A stretch of 64,000 nt of DNA from Pelobacter propionicus DSM 2379 (GTDB lineage: Bacteria; Desulfobacterota; Desulfuromonadia; Geobacterales; Pseudopelobacteraceae), in the NCBI RefSeq assembly GCF_000015045.1, contig NC_008609.1, positions 3,523,501 to 3,587,500 on the forward strand, read 5' to 3'. Below are positions 26,826-35,418 of the stretch, piece after piece. The translations under genes were made by a program, and so were the position numbers. How positions within the stretch are numbered: the stretch's first letter is position 1; each line of letters opens with the position of its first letter. Under the pieces are notes generated by a model that ran no database searches, was not told the origin of the DNA, and saw nothing but the letters and a program-made list of their open reading frames with translations.

Positions 26826-27598
26826 GTATCTTCTCCGTGAAAAAATAATCGTTTCCGCCTGTAATCCAGCCGACGGCATTGGTTCTTGTAGTCCGAAACC
26901 GCCGGCATGTCAAGGCGATCGGTCCCGGGCTTGGCATCGGTCGAGCCGGTGAGCAATGATCTTCGGCCAGGACGGTATTTACGCGACTATCTCCTGCATT
27001 TGCAGATTGCTACCTTGATTGACGTATCAACCGTTTTCCCACCAGCGCGAATCTATACCGTCCTAAGTGCTGATTTTTGATGCTATTTTCAACCTGATGT
27101 GATACATGAACTTGATTCTGCTTCTAGGTGAACCACAGAAGTGAGAATGCAGATTACTGGAGTAGTACCGGCATCAGACTTCACCCGCGAGTCGGGCACG
27201 TGCCTGCCACTAATAACCCGATTTCATGACGCCTCACTACCTCCGCTTGCATGAAAGACTCTGACCTGGGCGTGTTCGGCGGCATGGGACGGTTCGGCGG
27301 AGACTCATCCGGACGGACAGTTGCAGCGTCGGTAGCGGCAGTGTGGCCCCGGCTCTTTCAGGCTCGCAGATCTCCGGCATCACGGATGCAGGACTCAGGA
27401 AAGAACGTGCGTTTACCCCCAGCACTCTCCCCCACAGCTGCTCTGTATGGAGTCATGAACATCGCGTCGTTTCACCGCAAACCCGGTCAACAAACAGGAA
27501 CCTGGCCAGAGGTCATGCTGTGCTATCATGCGCTTGTGGTATATGCATTTGCTGGTCATGTTCCCGAACCACCCAATTTACGTTCACGAGGAGGAGTT
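26826..27598. other. Long gene-free stretch between cobM and the OMP gene
   Basis: About 770 bases between divergent genes. The middle (roughly 26990-27140) is AT-richer. There is a GGCACGTGCC palindrome near 27196. The OMP frame is open back to 27251, but those 116 codons lack protein-like character and precede a clear AGGAGG and signal peptide. I looked for a cobalamin riboswitch on the minus strand and saw no B12-box-like element. Confidence 0.5.
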
Positions 27599-28291
27599 AT
27601 GAAAATGAATTTTATCGGATTGGTCGTGCTTGGATTAATCGCCCTGGCAGTCCCCTCACTGGCTGCGGACAATGCACCGCATAACTGGACAGGATTTTAT
27701 GCCGGCATAAACGGCGGTTACGGCTGGGGCGAAACACAGTGGGATTATGTCGGCTCAACGGGAAAGGCAGACCACCATATCAACGGGGGGCTGATCGGGG
27801 GAACCATGGGGGCAAACTTGCAGTTTTTTGCCTATCAGGGTGGAATACCCGCTGTCGTGGGGGGGGTTGAGTCCGATTTCGACTGGGCGGACCTGGGTGA
27901 CGACGGCCCCTGTCCCAACCCCCGTTTCCGCGCCAAATCGAGCATTGATGCCTTGGCAACCGTGCGCGGTCGCCTGGGGCTTGCCTTCGACCGTCTCTTT
28001 ATCTTCGGCACTGGTGGTCTTGCAGTGGCCAAAACAGATGTCGAGACTGTCGATACATGGGGTACGTCCGTCCCTCCGAGCGGGACCGCGAAAAACGGCG
28101 AAGGCAAGTGGAAGACCGGGTATGTGGTGGGTGTTGGCGCCGAATATGCCGTCTGGAAGAACCTTTCGTTCAAGGTCGAGTACCAGTATTATGACCTGGG
28201 CAGGAGCACGTACCGTGTCGACAACGATATCCCGGTCAAGGCCGGTGTGCGCGGCGACATTATCCGTACCGGTATCAACTATACATTCTGA
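27599..28291 (+). CDS. Outer-membrane beta-barrel protein
   Basis: A 230-residue Omp25/Omp31-like eight-strand barrel protein (PF13505 type). It has a signal peptide with cleavage after SLAAD or so, then NWTGFYAGINGGYGWGE, the classic first strand of this family. Alternating glycine and aromatic strands and the terminal GINYTF, ending in Phe, suit BAM recognition. GAGGAGG lies 5 bases before the ATG. It is a single-gene unit closed by a strong terminator at 28316-28345. The function is probably structural or adhesive; it cannot be made more specific. Confidence 0.88.
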   Translation: MKMNFIGLVVLGLIALAVPSLAADNAPHNWTGFYAGINGGYGWGETQWDYVGSTGKADHHINGGLIGGTMGANLQFFAYQGGIPAVVGGVESDFDWADLGDDGPCPNPRFRAKSSIDALATVRGRLGLAFDRLFIFGTGGLAVAKTDVETVDTWGTSVPPSGTAKNGEGKWKTGYVVGVGAEYAVWKNLSFKVEYQYYDLGRSTYRVDNDIPVKAGVRGDIIRTGINYTF

Positions 28292-28315
28292 TTCGTCACC
28301 GGGCGCATGTTTTCA

Positions 28316-28345
28316 GAAAAGCCCCGCGGCAGTGCGGGGCTTTTC
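28316..28345 (+). terminator. Rho-independent terminator after the OMP gene
   Basis: GCCCCGC/GCGGGGC stem (28321-28340) with a 6-base loop, preceded by AAAA and followed by TTTTCTC. Confidence 0.88.
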
Positions 28346-28615
28346 TCGTTCATGCTCCAGACAACATCCCGATATGAATACATCAGGAGACTCTTCTCGA
28401 CCGCTTCGAGGCAGCCTAAACCGACTCTCGTATCTTCGACCATCGAGCTGCGTAAGGCTCTTCCCGGAGAGAAACCAGACTCCGGAACCGGCCATCGAAA
28501 TCCAAACAGCTAAAATGCAACGGAACGTGGAAGCACACGTCACCAGGCGGCTGTTTCACGGAAAGAAACGAGAACAGACGACAGGGCACAACAGCATGAT
28601 CTCCACAAAAAACCT
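28346..28615. other. No gene seen between the OMP terminator and the leader promoter
   Basis: About 270 bases with short open frames on both strands, none with a ribosome-binding site or a recognisable product. Confidence 0.5.
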
Positions 28616-28643
28616 TTGACAAATACCCAAATCGTATTAAGAT
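28616..28643 (+). promoter_or_regulatory. Candidate sigma-70 promoter of the 24-codon leader
   Basis: A perfect TTGACA (28616-28621) and TAAGAT (28638-28643) are separated by 16 bases. The leader ATG follows at 28689. This is the best-looking -35 in the window. Confidence 0.6.
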
Positions 28644-28688
28644 AAAAACCATCCTGTTACACCTCAATCAACGAAAGGAGACCCGAAC

Positions 28689-28763
28689 ATGTGGACTGCA
28701 CACTTTAGGATTCGCCCGGTATCCCACTGCAAAGAGGGTTGCCATAGCTGGCCCGCCGCATGA
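28689..28763 (+). CDS. 24-residue peptide, candidate leader of the efflux operon
   Basis: A short ORF beginning MWTAHFRIRPVSHCKEG and ending SWPAA. It has AAAGGAGA 8 bases before the ATG and a good promoter 46 bases further upstream, and is followed by two hairpins, the second a T-run terminator. The Arg-Ile-Arg at residues 7-9 resembles the Arg/Lys-x-Arg/Lys motif at which macrolide-bound ribosomes arrest on leader peptides such as ErmDL. The next gene cluster is a MacAB-type exporter. Alternatives are a stand-alone small protein or a chance frame. I know of no named homologue. Confidence 0.5.
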   Translation: MWTAHFRIRPVSHCKEGCHSWPAA

Positions 28764-28818
28764 CCGCGGCGGGCGTTCCCGGAAAAGCCCCGGTCCTTGG
28801 ACATGGGGCTTTTTTTTT
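28751..28818 (+). terminator. Tandem hairpins with T-run, possible attenuator
   Basis: Hairpin 1 pairs GCCCGCCGC (28751-28759) with GCGGCGGGC (28766-28774), with the leader stop codon in its loop. Hairpin 2 pairs AAAGCCCC with GGGGCTTT (about 28784-28812) and runs into a T-run to about 28818, an intrinsic terminator. CGCCCG at leader codons 9-10 (28713-28718) can pair with CGGGCG in the 3' arm of hairpin 1 (28770-28775), offering an alternative fold. The unit lies 57 bases ahead of the MacA-like gene. Confidence 0.65.
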
Positions 28819-28874
28819 GAAACTTTTCTGTTATCATCCCCGTCTGCACTGGAGAGCCACGGGAGAGACATTCC

Positions 28875-30092
28875 ATGAGAAAAACCGCGCTGATAGCCCT
28901 AGCGCTCCTGCTGGTAGCGGGAATCGCCATTTCCACCTACCTGAGACGGGCGCCGGAAATCACCTACAGGACCGCCAGAATCCAACGGGGCACCATCGTC
29001 TCCGGCGTCTCCGCCACCGGAAACGTCAGCGCCGTGACCACGGTCCAGGTGGGAACCCAGGTTTCCGGCACGATCCACAAGCTGTACGTGGACTACAACT
29101 CCCCGGTCAAAAAGGGGCAGCCCATCGCGGAGATCGACCCCTCCCTGTTCAGGGCGGCGGTGGAGCAGTCCCGGGGCAACAATCTGGTTGCCAGGGCCAA
29201 CCTGCAGAAGGCCAGGGTAGTGCTGGTGGACGCCGAGCGTACCATGAAACGCAACAGCACGCTCCTGAAGGAGGGGGTCATCTCCCAGGGTGATTTCGAC
29301 ACGGCGGAAACCGCCTACCAGTCAGCCAGGGCGGCGGTGGAGGCGGCCCAGGGGACGGTGGCCCAGACAGAGGGGGCGCTCATGCAGGCCCGCACCAACC
29401 TGAACTACTCCATCATCCGCTCGCCGGTGGACGGCATCGTCATCTCCCGGGCAGTGGACGTGGGCCAGACCGTGGCGGCCTCCTTCCAGACCCCCACCCT
29501 CTTCACCATCGCTCAGGACCTGACCAAGATGCAGATCGAGGTCAGCGTTGACGAGGCGGACATAAGCAGCATTAGGCAGAGCCAGACTGTGACCTTCAGC
29601 GTCGACTCCTACCCGGAGCAATCCTTCAGGGGGAGGGTGACCCAGATCCGCAACGCGCCGATCATCACCCAGAACGTGGTCACCTATGTGGTTCTGGTAA
29701 CCGTGGACAACAGCGACCTGAAGCTGAAACCGGGCATGACCGCCAACGTGACCATCGAGGTGGCCCGCAAGGCTTCCGTGCTCAGGCTTCCCCTGGCCGC
29801 CCTGCGCTTCAGGCCCAGGTCCGCGACGGACGCGGGCACGACTCCGCGGCCCAGGAACAGCACCGCCACCCGCCCTCCCCAGCAGGCCACAGGCGAGCAG
29901 CGGGTCCACATCCTCAGGGAGGGCAAGCCGGTGGCAATCGGCATCAGGACCGGCATCGCCGACGACAGCGCCATCGAGCTGACCGGAGGAGCGCTCAAAG
30001 AGGGGGATCTGGTCGTCATCGAACAGATCGGCGGCACCGGAAAGAAGAAGGCCAACGCAGCGGGCGGTTCCCCCATGGGTCCGCGCTTCTAG
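28875..30092 (+). CDS. macA: MacA-like periplasmic adaptor of an efflux transporter
   Basis: A 405-residue HlyD/MacA-type membrane fusion protein. It has an N-terminal signal-anchor (residues 1-22), a split biotinyl-lipoyl domain (VQVGTQVSGTIHKL; later RSPVDGIVISRAVDVGQTV), an alpha-hairpin coiled coil between them (about 95-170), a beta-barrel domain and a membrane-proximal domain. A Pro/Thr/Arg-rich insertion around residues 315-340 is not typical. It links the inner-membrane MacB-type ABC transporter to a TolC-like channel. No tolC gene is present. It lies 57 bases after the putative attenuator and 2 bases before the ATPase gene. The substrate is unknown; the macA name indicates family only. 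Confidence 0.87.
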   Translation: MRKTALIALALLLVAGIAISTYLRRAPEITYRTARIQRGTIVSGVSATGNVSAVTTVQVGTQVSGTIHKLYVDYNSPVKKGQPIAEIDPSLFRAAVEQSRGNNLVARANLQKARVVLVDAERTMKRNSTLLKEGVISQGDFDTAETAYQSARAAVEAAQGTVAQTEGALMQARTNLNYSIIRSPVDGIVISRAVDVGQTVAASFQTPTLFTIAQDLTKMQIEVSVDEADISSIRQSQTVTFSVDSYPEQSFRGRVTQIRNAPIITQNVVTYVVLVTVDNSDLKLKPGMTANVTIEVARKASVLRLPLAALRFRPRSATDAGTTPRPRNSTATRPPQQATGEQRVHILREGKPVAIGIRTGIADDSAIELTGGALKEGDLVVIEQIGGTGKKKANAAGGSPMGPRF

Positions 30093-30094
30093 CC

Positions 30095-30778
30095 ATGGCA
30101 GAGGTCATCTCGCTCAGCGACATACGCCGCGTCTTCATCATGGGGGAGCAGCAGTTCGAGGCGCTCAGGGGGATCTCCTTCTCCATCGCCGCCGGGGAGT
30201 TCGTGGCCATCATGGGCGCATCGGGCAGCGGAAAATCCACCTGCATGAACATCCTGGGCTGCCTGGACCTCCCCACCAGCGGCACCTACCTCTTGGACGG
30301 TCTGGACGTGGGGAGCATGGACGCTAACCGGCTGGCCGGCATCCGCAACCGCAAGCTCGGCTTCGTGTTCCAAGGGTTCAACCTGCTTCCCCGCACGCCG
30401 GCCGTTGAAAACGTGGAACTCCCCCTGGTCTATGCCGGCGTTTCCTCCCGGGAGCGGCGGGCGCGGGCCCTGGCGGCGCTGGAGCAGGTGGGGCTGGCCG
30501 GCAAGGAGAACAACCACCCCAGCCAGCTCTCCGGCGGCCAGCAGCAGCGCATCGCCATTGCCCGGGCCCTGGTCAACGATCCGGCGGTGATCCTGGCGGA
30601 CGAGCCCACCGGCAACCTGGACAGCGTCACCACCGAAGAGATCATGAGGCTCTTCACCGACCTGAACCGGCAGGGGATCACCATCATTATGGTCACCCAC
30701 GAGAGCGACGTGGCCGCCCATGCTGGCCGCAGGATAACCTTCCGTGACGGCAGGATCATCGCCGATACGAGGGGCTAG
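30095..30778 (+). CDS. MacB/LolD-type ABC transporter ATPase
   Basis: A 227-residue stand-alone ABC ATPase of the MacB/LolD/FtsE class. Walker A is GASGSGKST (about 43-51), the signature is LSGGQQQRIAIARAL, and Walker B is VILADEPTGNLDS. The PTGNLD sequence is diagnostic of this class. The ATPase and permease are separate proteins here, unlike the fused E. coli MacB. It starts 2 bases after the adaptor gene and ends 3 bases before the permease gene. Confidence 0.93.
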   Translation: MAEVISLSDIRRVFIMGEQQFEALRGISFSIAAGEFVAIMGASGSGKSTCMNILGCLDLPTSGTYLLDGLDVGSMDANRLAGIRNRKLGFVFQGFNLLPRTPAVENVELPLVYAGVSSRERRARALAALEQVGLAGKENNHPSQLSGGQQQRIAIARALVNDPAVILADEPTGNLDSVTTEEIMRLFTDLNRQGITIIMVTHESDVAAHAGRRITFRDGRIIADTRG

Positions 30779-30781
30779 TGC

Positions 30782-32008
30782 ATGAACTTCCCCCAAACCC
30801 TGAGAATAGCCCTGAGGGCGTTGCGCACCAACAAGATGCGCTCATTTTTGACCATGCTCGGCATCATCATCGGCATCGCCGCCGTAATCGCCATGATGGC
30901 CGTGGGGTCGGGGGCCAGCTACGTCATTTCCCAGCAGATCGCCAGCATCGGCAGCAACATCATCCTGGTCATCCCCGGCTCCACCACCAGCGGTGGCCTG
31001 CGCAGCGGCAGCGGCGGAGCCCAGAGCCTGACCAGCGACGACGCCAAAGCCATCATCAACGAATGTCCCTCGGTGGAGACCGCCGCTCCCACGGTGCGCA
31101 GCTCCGGCCTGGTGGTCTACGGCAACATGAACTGGTCGACCATCATCATGGGCGCCTCCCCGGAACTGTTCGACATCCGCGAATGGTGGACCAGCAGCGG
31201 TCGCGGCATCACCCGGCAGGACGTGGACGGCGCCGCCAAGGTCTGCCTGCTGGGTCAGACGGTGGCCGACAACCTGTTCGGCTCCGACGATCCCTTGGGC
31301 AAGATCGTGCGCATCAAGAAGATCCCTTTCACGGTGGTGGGCGTCCTGGAACGCAAGGGGCAGTCGCCCCAGGGGACCGACCAGGACGACACCGTCTTCG
31401 TCCCGCTGCGCACGGCCCAACGCAACCTGGTTCGCTCCCCCTTTCCCAACACGGTGGGGGCGCTGCTGGTCAAGGCCAAGAGCGAGGATCTGCTGGAGCA
31501 GGCCGAAGAGGAGGTTAACAGCCTGCTCAACCAGCGCCACCGCATCACCGGCGCCAAGGAACCTGACTTCTCCACCCGCAACCTGTCAGAAATCCTGGCA
31601 GTGGCCGAGCAGTCGTCGCGGGCCATGTCGCTGCTCCTGGGTACGGTGGCCTCCATCTCCCTGGTGGTGGGAGGGATCGGCATCATGAACATCATGCTGG
31701 TCTCGGTAACGGAACGGACACGGGAGATCGGCATCCGCATGGCCATCGGCGCCAGAAAGAGCGATATCCTGCTGCAGTTCATGACCGAGGCGGTACTTCT
31801 GACCATGATCGGCGGCATCGTCGGCATCATGCTGGGCGCCGGCGGGGCCATGGTCGTCTCGCGCATCCTCTCCTGGCCCACGCTGATCTCCACCGGCTCC
31901 ATCACCGTCGCCTTCCTCTTCTCGGGAGCCGTGGGGATCTTCTTCGGCTTCTACCCGGCCAGGAAGGCGGCCGGACTCAACCCCATCGAGGCACTCAGGT
32001 ATGAATAG
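30782..32008 (+). CDS. MacB-type ABC transporter permease
   Basis: A 408-residue type VII ABC permease. It has an N-terminal helix (FLTMLGIIIGIAAVIAMMAVG, from residue 22), a large periplasmic MacB core domain (about 45-270), and three C-terminal helices in an FtsX domain (GGIGIMNIMLVSVTERTREIG from about 298). It completes a split MacAB-type tripartite exporter. The stop overlaps the next gene, a thioesterase, by 8 bases. Confidence 0.93.
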   Translation: MNFPQTLRIALRALRTNKMRSFLTMLGIIIGIAAVIAMMAVGSGASYVISQQIASIGSNIILVIPGSTTSGGLRSGSGGAQSLTSDDAKAIINECPSVETAAPTVRSSGLVVYGNMNWSTIIMGASPELFDIREWWTSSGRGITRQDVDGAAKVCLLGQTVADNLFGSDDPLGKIVRIKKIPFTVVGVLERKGQSPQGTDQDDTVFVPLRTAQRNLVRSPFPNTVGALLVKAKSEDLLEQAEEEVNSLLNQRHRITGAKEPDFSTRNLSEILAVAEQSSRAMSLLLGTVASISLVVGGIGIMNIMLVSVTERTREIGIRMAIGARKSDILLQFMTEAVLLTMIGGIVGIMLGAGGAMVVSRILSWPTLISTGSITVAFLFSGAVGIFFGFYPARKAAGLNPIEALRYE

Positions 32009-32768
32009 CAGGCAGCAGGCGCCGGGGACGGCCATTTTCGAGCGCGAGTTCCCGGTGCTCTTTCACGAACTGGATTTCAACGGCACCCTGGGGCCGGTGA
32101 CCCTGCTCAACCTGATGCAGACCACGGCCAGCATGCACACCCTGGAGCTGGGTGTCTCGGCCGGGGACCTGAAGCCCCGGGGCTTCACCTGGGTGATCTC
32201 CCGCATCCACCTGGTGATCAACCGCAACCCGCGGGCCAGGGAGGTGGTCCACCTGCGCACCTGGCCGTCGCTGCGCGAAGGTATCTTCACCTGCCGCGAA
32301 TTCCAGCTGTTCGACGGCGGGGGAGAGCCCCTGGGCCGGGCCAGCAGTTCCTGGGCCATGATCGGCATCGAGACCCGCCGCCCGGTCAGACTGGAGGGGA
32401 ACCTGCCCCCCTACCCGCTGCTGGAGCAGAGAGCAGTGGAGGACGGCTTCGCGCCGCTGCCGCAGTTTCCCGGCCCCACCGTTCCGGAACTGACCTTTCG
32501 GGTGCTGCGCGCCAACCTGGACCTGAATCACCACGTCAACAACACCGTCTTTGCCGGCTGGGCCCTGGAGAGCGTGCCGGACGAGATCGCTGCGGGCAGC
32601 CTGACGGAGCTGGAGATATCCTTCCGCGCCGAGGTGCTCTACGGAGAGACGGTCGTCTCCCGCTGCGCCGTGCTGGAGCCGGGCGCCACCTCCTGCTGCC
32701 TGCACCAGATCGTCAACCAGCGCGACGGCAAGGAGCTGGCCCGGCTGCGGACACGCTGGCGCTGCTGA
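32001..32768 (+). CDS. Acyl-ACP thioesterase
   Basis: A 255-residue double hot-dog acyl-ACP thioesterase (PF01643; FatA/FatB-like), which releases free fatty acids from acyl carrier protein. The first hot-dog starts around FHELDFNGTLGPVTLLNLMQ. The second contains ANLDLNHHVNNTVFAGW (about 170-186), with the catalytic Asp-x-Asn-x-His region. The first codons overlap the permease stop by 8 bases (ATGAATAG), so it is translated as part of the exporter operon. A link between fatty acid release and export is suggested only by position. Confidence 0.88.
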   Translation: MNSRQQAPGTAIFEREFPVLFHELDFNGTLGPVTLLNLMQTTASMHTLELGVSAGDLKPRGFTWVISRIHLVINRNPRAREVVHLRTWPSLREGIFTCREFQLFDGGGEPLGRASSSWAMIGIETRRPVRLEGNLPPYPLLEQRAVEDGFAPLPQFPGPTVPELTFRVLRANLDLNHHVNNTVFAGWALESVPDEIAAGSLTELEISFRAEVLYGETVVSRCAVLEPGATSCCLHQIVNQRDGKELARLRTRWRC

Positions 32769-32844
32769 CGGTACCCCCCGTGACTCGTGACTCGTCACCA
32801 GTCACCGTTTTTGCTCACATTCCACCATCTGCGAAGAAGGAACC

Positions 32845-33264
32845 ATGACCAGACACGAATGTACCATGTGCAACCGCTGGAACAACGATAGCGACCTGCG
32901 CATCATCCCGCTCAAGCACTCCTTCGTCACCCTCAACCGCGACCAGTTCTTCCCCGGCTACGTGCTGCTCTTCACCAGGGAGCATGTCACCGAGCTCTTC
33001 CACCTGAAGCCCCGCATGCGCGGCGAGCTGATGGAGGAGGTCAGTCGCATGGCCCAGGCCCTGCAGACCGCCTTCCAGCCGGACAAGATCAACTACGAGC
33101 TCTTGGGCAACATGGTGCCGCACATGCACTGGCACCTGGTGCCGCGCTTCGCCACCGATCCGCTCTGGCCGCGCCCCATCTGGTCGGAAGCGCACGGGGA
33201 ACTGCTGCTGACGCCGGAGGAGTACCAGAACCGCATCGAACTGATACGAAAGGCACTGGCATGA
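32845..33264 (+). CDS. HIT-family protein
   Basis: A 139-residue histidine-triad nucleotide hydrolase or transferase. The triad reads HMHWHLVPRF (about residues 93-102). The N-terminal CTMCNRW holds a CxxC pair that may bind zinc, as in several HIT branches. The natural substrate is unknown; the family cleaves nucleoside phosphoramidates or dinucleoside polyphosphates. The stop overlaps the next M16 gene by 4 bases. Confidence 0.9.
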   Translation: MTRHECTMCNRWNNDSDLRIIPLKHSFVTLNRDQFFPGYVLLFTREHVTELFHLKPRMRGELMEEVSRMAQALQTAFQPDKINYELLGNMVPHMHWHLVPRFATDPLWPRPIWSEAHGELLLTPEEYQNRIELIRKALA

Positions 33265-34556
33265 TCAGACCCCACACCCATACCCTGGCTAACGGCCTGC
33301 GCGTGGTCTGCGTGGAGATGCCGCACCTGCACTCGGCGGAACTGGCCCTCTACCTGAAGGTGGGGGGACGCAACGACCCGGCCGGCAGGGAGGGACTCTC
33401 CCACTTCCTGGAGCACATCCTGTTCCGCGGAACGGAGGAATTTTCCTCCTCCCAGGAGATCGAGAACGCCTTCGAGGCCATCGGCGGCGCCCCCAACGCA
33501 TCCACCGACGCCGACTCCACCTGCTACTACTCCCGTATCCACCCCGGCCACTACCGGCGCGGCATGGAGATCTTCGCCTCCATGCTCATGCGGCCGCTGC
33601 TGGAGGGGATCGAAATCGAGAAGCGGATCATCACCGAGGAGGCGCGGGAGGACCTGAACGAACAGGGGGAGGAGATCAACGCCGACACCATCGTCAGCCG
33701 CCTGCTCTGGCCGCGCCACCCCCTGGGCATGCCGACCATCGGTACCCTGAAGAGCATCGTCGCCATCACCCGCGCCGACCTGGAGAATCACCTGGCCAGC
33801 TTCTACATCCCCTCCCAGACGGTGCTGGTCGTTGCCGGTCCGGTGTTCTGCGACAGCGTCTTCAACGCCGCGGCGGAAGTATTCGGCCAGTGGCGCGCAC
33901 GAGAGGCCCGCCCCCTCCAGAGGGTGACCAGGCGCTCCAACGCACCACGGATTCGTTTCGTTCAGGATTCCGACAGCCAGATGACCATGCAGCTGGCCTT
34001 TCTGGGACTGCGTCGGGGTGACCCGCGTTTCATGGCCCTGCGCCTGCTGCGGCGCATCCTGGCCGGCGGGGGAAGTTCGCGTCTGCACCTGCGCCTGCGG
34101 GAAGAGCTTGGCATCGTCTACTCGGTGGAGGCCGCCATCGGCGCCTATGACGAAACCGGCTGCCTGGCCATCGACCTTTCCACCGCGCCGGAGACACTGA
34201 TCCAGGCCGTGGAGGTCACCTTGGGCGAGATCGGCCGCATTATCAACCGGCCGGTCCCCCAGGCGGAACTGGAGCGGGTGCGGCAGTCGTACATCTTCGA
34301 TCTGGAGTACAGTCGTGATTCGGCCTACGAGATCGGCGGGCGCTACGGCTGGGGGGAACTGATGGGGGTGGTGCGCGGCATCGAGGAGGATCAGCGGGAG
34401 GCGGCCGGGGTGACCTGCAAGGACATCCAACAGACCGCCCGGACGATCTTCACGCCAGCCAACCTGCGCCTGGTGGCCGTGGGTCCCTGGACCAGCGGGA
34501 TGCGCAGGCAGGCCGGCAGGCTGGTGAGAACCTTCGCCGAAGCCTGGGAAATCTGA
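33261..34556 (+). CDS. M16-family zinc metallopeptidase (single, cytosolic type)
   Basis: A 431-residue M16B peptidase of the processing-peptidase-like group. The zinc motif HFLEH (His-48, Glu-51, His-52) is intact, followed about 75 residues later by EEAREDLNEQGE, which holds the third ligand. The GGGSSRLHLRLREELGIVYSV stretch (from about residue 270) is typical. There is no signal peptide, in contrast to the M16 pair at 7.9-10.8 kb. It overlaps the HIT gene by 4 bases. The downstream terminator is at 34585. Confidence 0.92.
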   Translation: MIRPHTHTLANGLRVVCVEMPHLHSAELALYLKVGGRNDPAGREGLSHFLEHILFRGTEEFSSSQEIENAFEAIGGAPNASTDADSTCYYSRIHPGHYRRGMEIFASMLMRPLLEGIEIEKRIITEEAREDLNEQGEEINADTIVSRLLWPRHPLGMPTIGTLKSIVAITRADLENHLASFYIPSQTVLVVAGPVFCDSVFNAAAEVFGQWRAREARPLQRVTRRSNAPRIRFVQDSDSQMTMQLAFLGLRRGDPRFMALRLLRRILAGGGSSRLHLRLREELGIVYSVEAAIGAYDETGCLAIDLSTAPETLIQAVEVTLGEIGRIINRPVPQAELERVRQSYIFDLEYSRDSAYEIGGRYGWGELMGVVRGIEEDQREAAGVTCKDIQQTARTIFTPANLRLVAVGPWTSGMRRQAGRLVRTFAEAWEI

Positions 34557-34584
34557 CGGTTTTCAGGGGAGGCGCCAGACGTGC

Positions 34585-34622
34585 GAAAGGGGAACAAGCG
34601 GCTACGCGTGCTCCCCTTTCTT
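34585..34622. terminator. Bidirectional terminator between convergent genes
   Basis: GAAAGGGGA/TCCCCTTTC stem around a 15-20 base loop, followed by TTG on the plus strand. It closes the M16 transcript and lies about 100 bases beyond the minus-strand PilZ gene. Confidence 0.6.
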
Positions 34623-34720
34623 GATTCAGCAAACAGTGGCCAGACAGCGGGATGAAGGCGCCGCACGGCCTGAGATGCAGACAGGCCAGAGCCCGCTCCC
34701 CGCTACCCCGCACGGGGCGG

Positions 34721-35416
34721 TCAGGCAACCAGCCTGTCGCGGTCGAACTCCCTGCGGGTCTTGAGGATACCGGCCAGCGCCGTTTCCAGATCCTGGTCCA
34801 TCTCCTGGAAGCTGACACCGATTCCGGGCGGATCATCCATCCCCCAGGGCACCACCCGGCGAATAACCGCCCGGGCAGCGCCGCCATAGCGCGGAAAGCG
34901 GACTTCCACCGATTCTCCCGCCTGAAAGCGCTCGGCCTGGGTATCCATGATAAAGGCGCCCCCCCAGGAGATGTTAAGGGTCACCCCCCGCAGTTCCTCT
35001 CCCCGGTAGACCAGCAGAGTCAGGGCGCAGATGGCATGCCTGCGGTGGGCACGGAGCGCGCGCGGAACAAACGTCGGACAGCTTCTGGTCAGAAATTCGT
35101 TCAGGCTCCTGTCCTGCTTCGAGCTCCCCGGCATGGCCATGGGAATCAGGGCATTGCCAATCGCCTTCACCCGCAGGGTGGGATAGAAATTGGCCAGGGT
35201 GCAGGCGACGATCTTCTCCTCCCCCTTGGCCCTGACCATGGAGGGCAGATCCACCAGCAGCCCGTTGTGCAGGCCGTGCAGGGCATGCTCTTCGGCGACG
35301 CAGAAGCTTGAGCAGGCAACCGCCGAGACATCGTAGCTTTTCAGCGTGGCCACCAGGGCGTCCCTGATATCGTCACTGTAGGAGACAACAAGTATGGACA
35401 GCCCCGGGCTGGCCAT
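34721..35416 (-). CDS. PilZ-domain protein with degenerate receiver-like N-terminus
   Basis: A 231-residue predicted c-di-GMP effector. Residues 1-120 look like a receiver fold (LSILVVSYSDDIRDALV and onward) without the normal phospho-acceptor pattern. The PilZ domain begins RALRAHRRHAI, holding the R-x3-R c-di-GMP loop, and continues to LNISWGGAFI, the (D/N)-x-S-x2-G motif. The ATG lies 2 bases after the stop of the transglutaminase gene, with GGAGG 12 bases upstream, so translation is likely coupled. The role is probably motility or surface control; the target is unknown. Confidence 0.88.
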   Translation of the reverse strand: MASPGLSILVVSYSDDIRDALVATLKSYDVSAVACSSFCVAEEHALHGLHNGLLVDLPSMVRAKGEEKIVACTLANFYPTLRVKAIGNALIPMAMPGSSKQDRSLNEFLTRSCPTFVPRALRAHRRHAICALTLLVYRGEELRGVTLNISWGGAFIMDTQAERFQAGESVEVRFPRYGGAARAVIRRVVPWGMDDPPGIGVSFQEMDQDLETALAGILKTRREFDRDRLVA

Positions 35417-35418
35417 TG

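Noticed and set aside
26826-27240. Cobalamin riboswitch upstream of cobM
   Set aside because: I read the minus strand for a B12-box and the conserved GCCACTG context and found none.
27251-27598. 116-codon N-terminal extension of the beta-barrel protein
   Set aside because: The extension has no family resemblance and would bury the signal peptide; AGGAGG marks the start at 27599.
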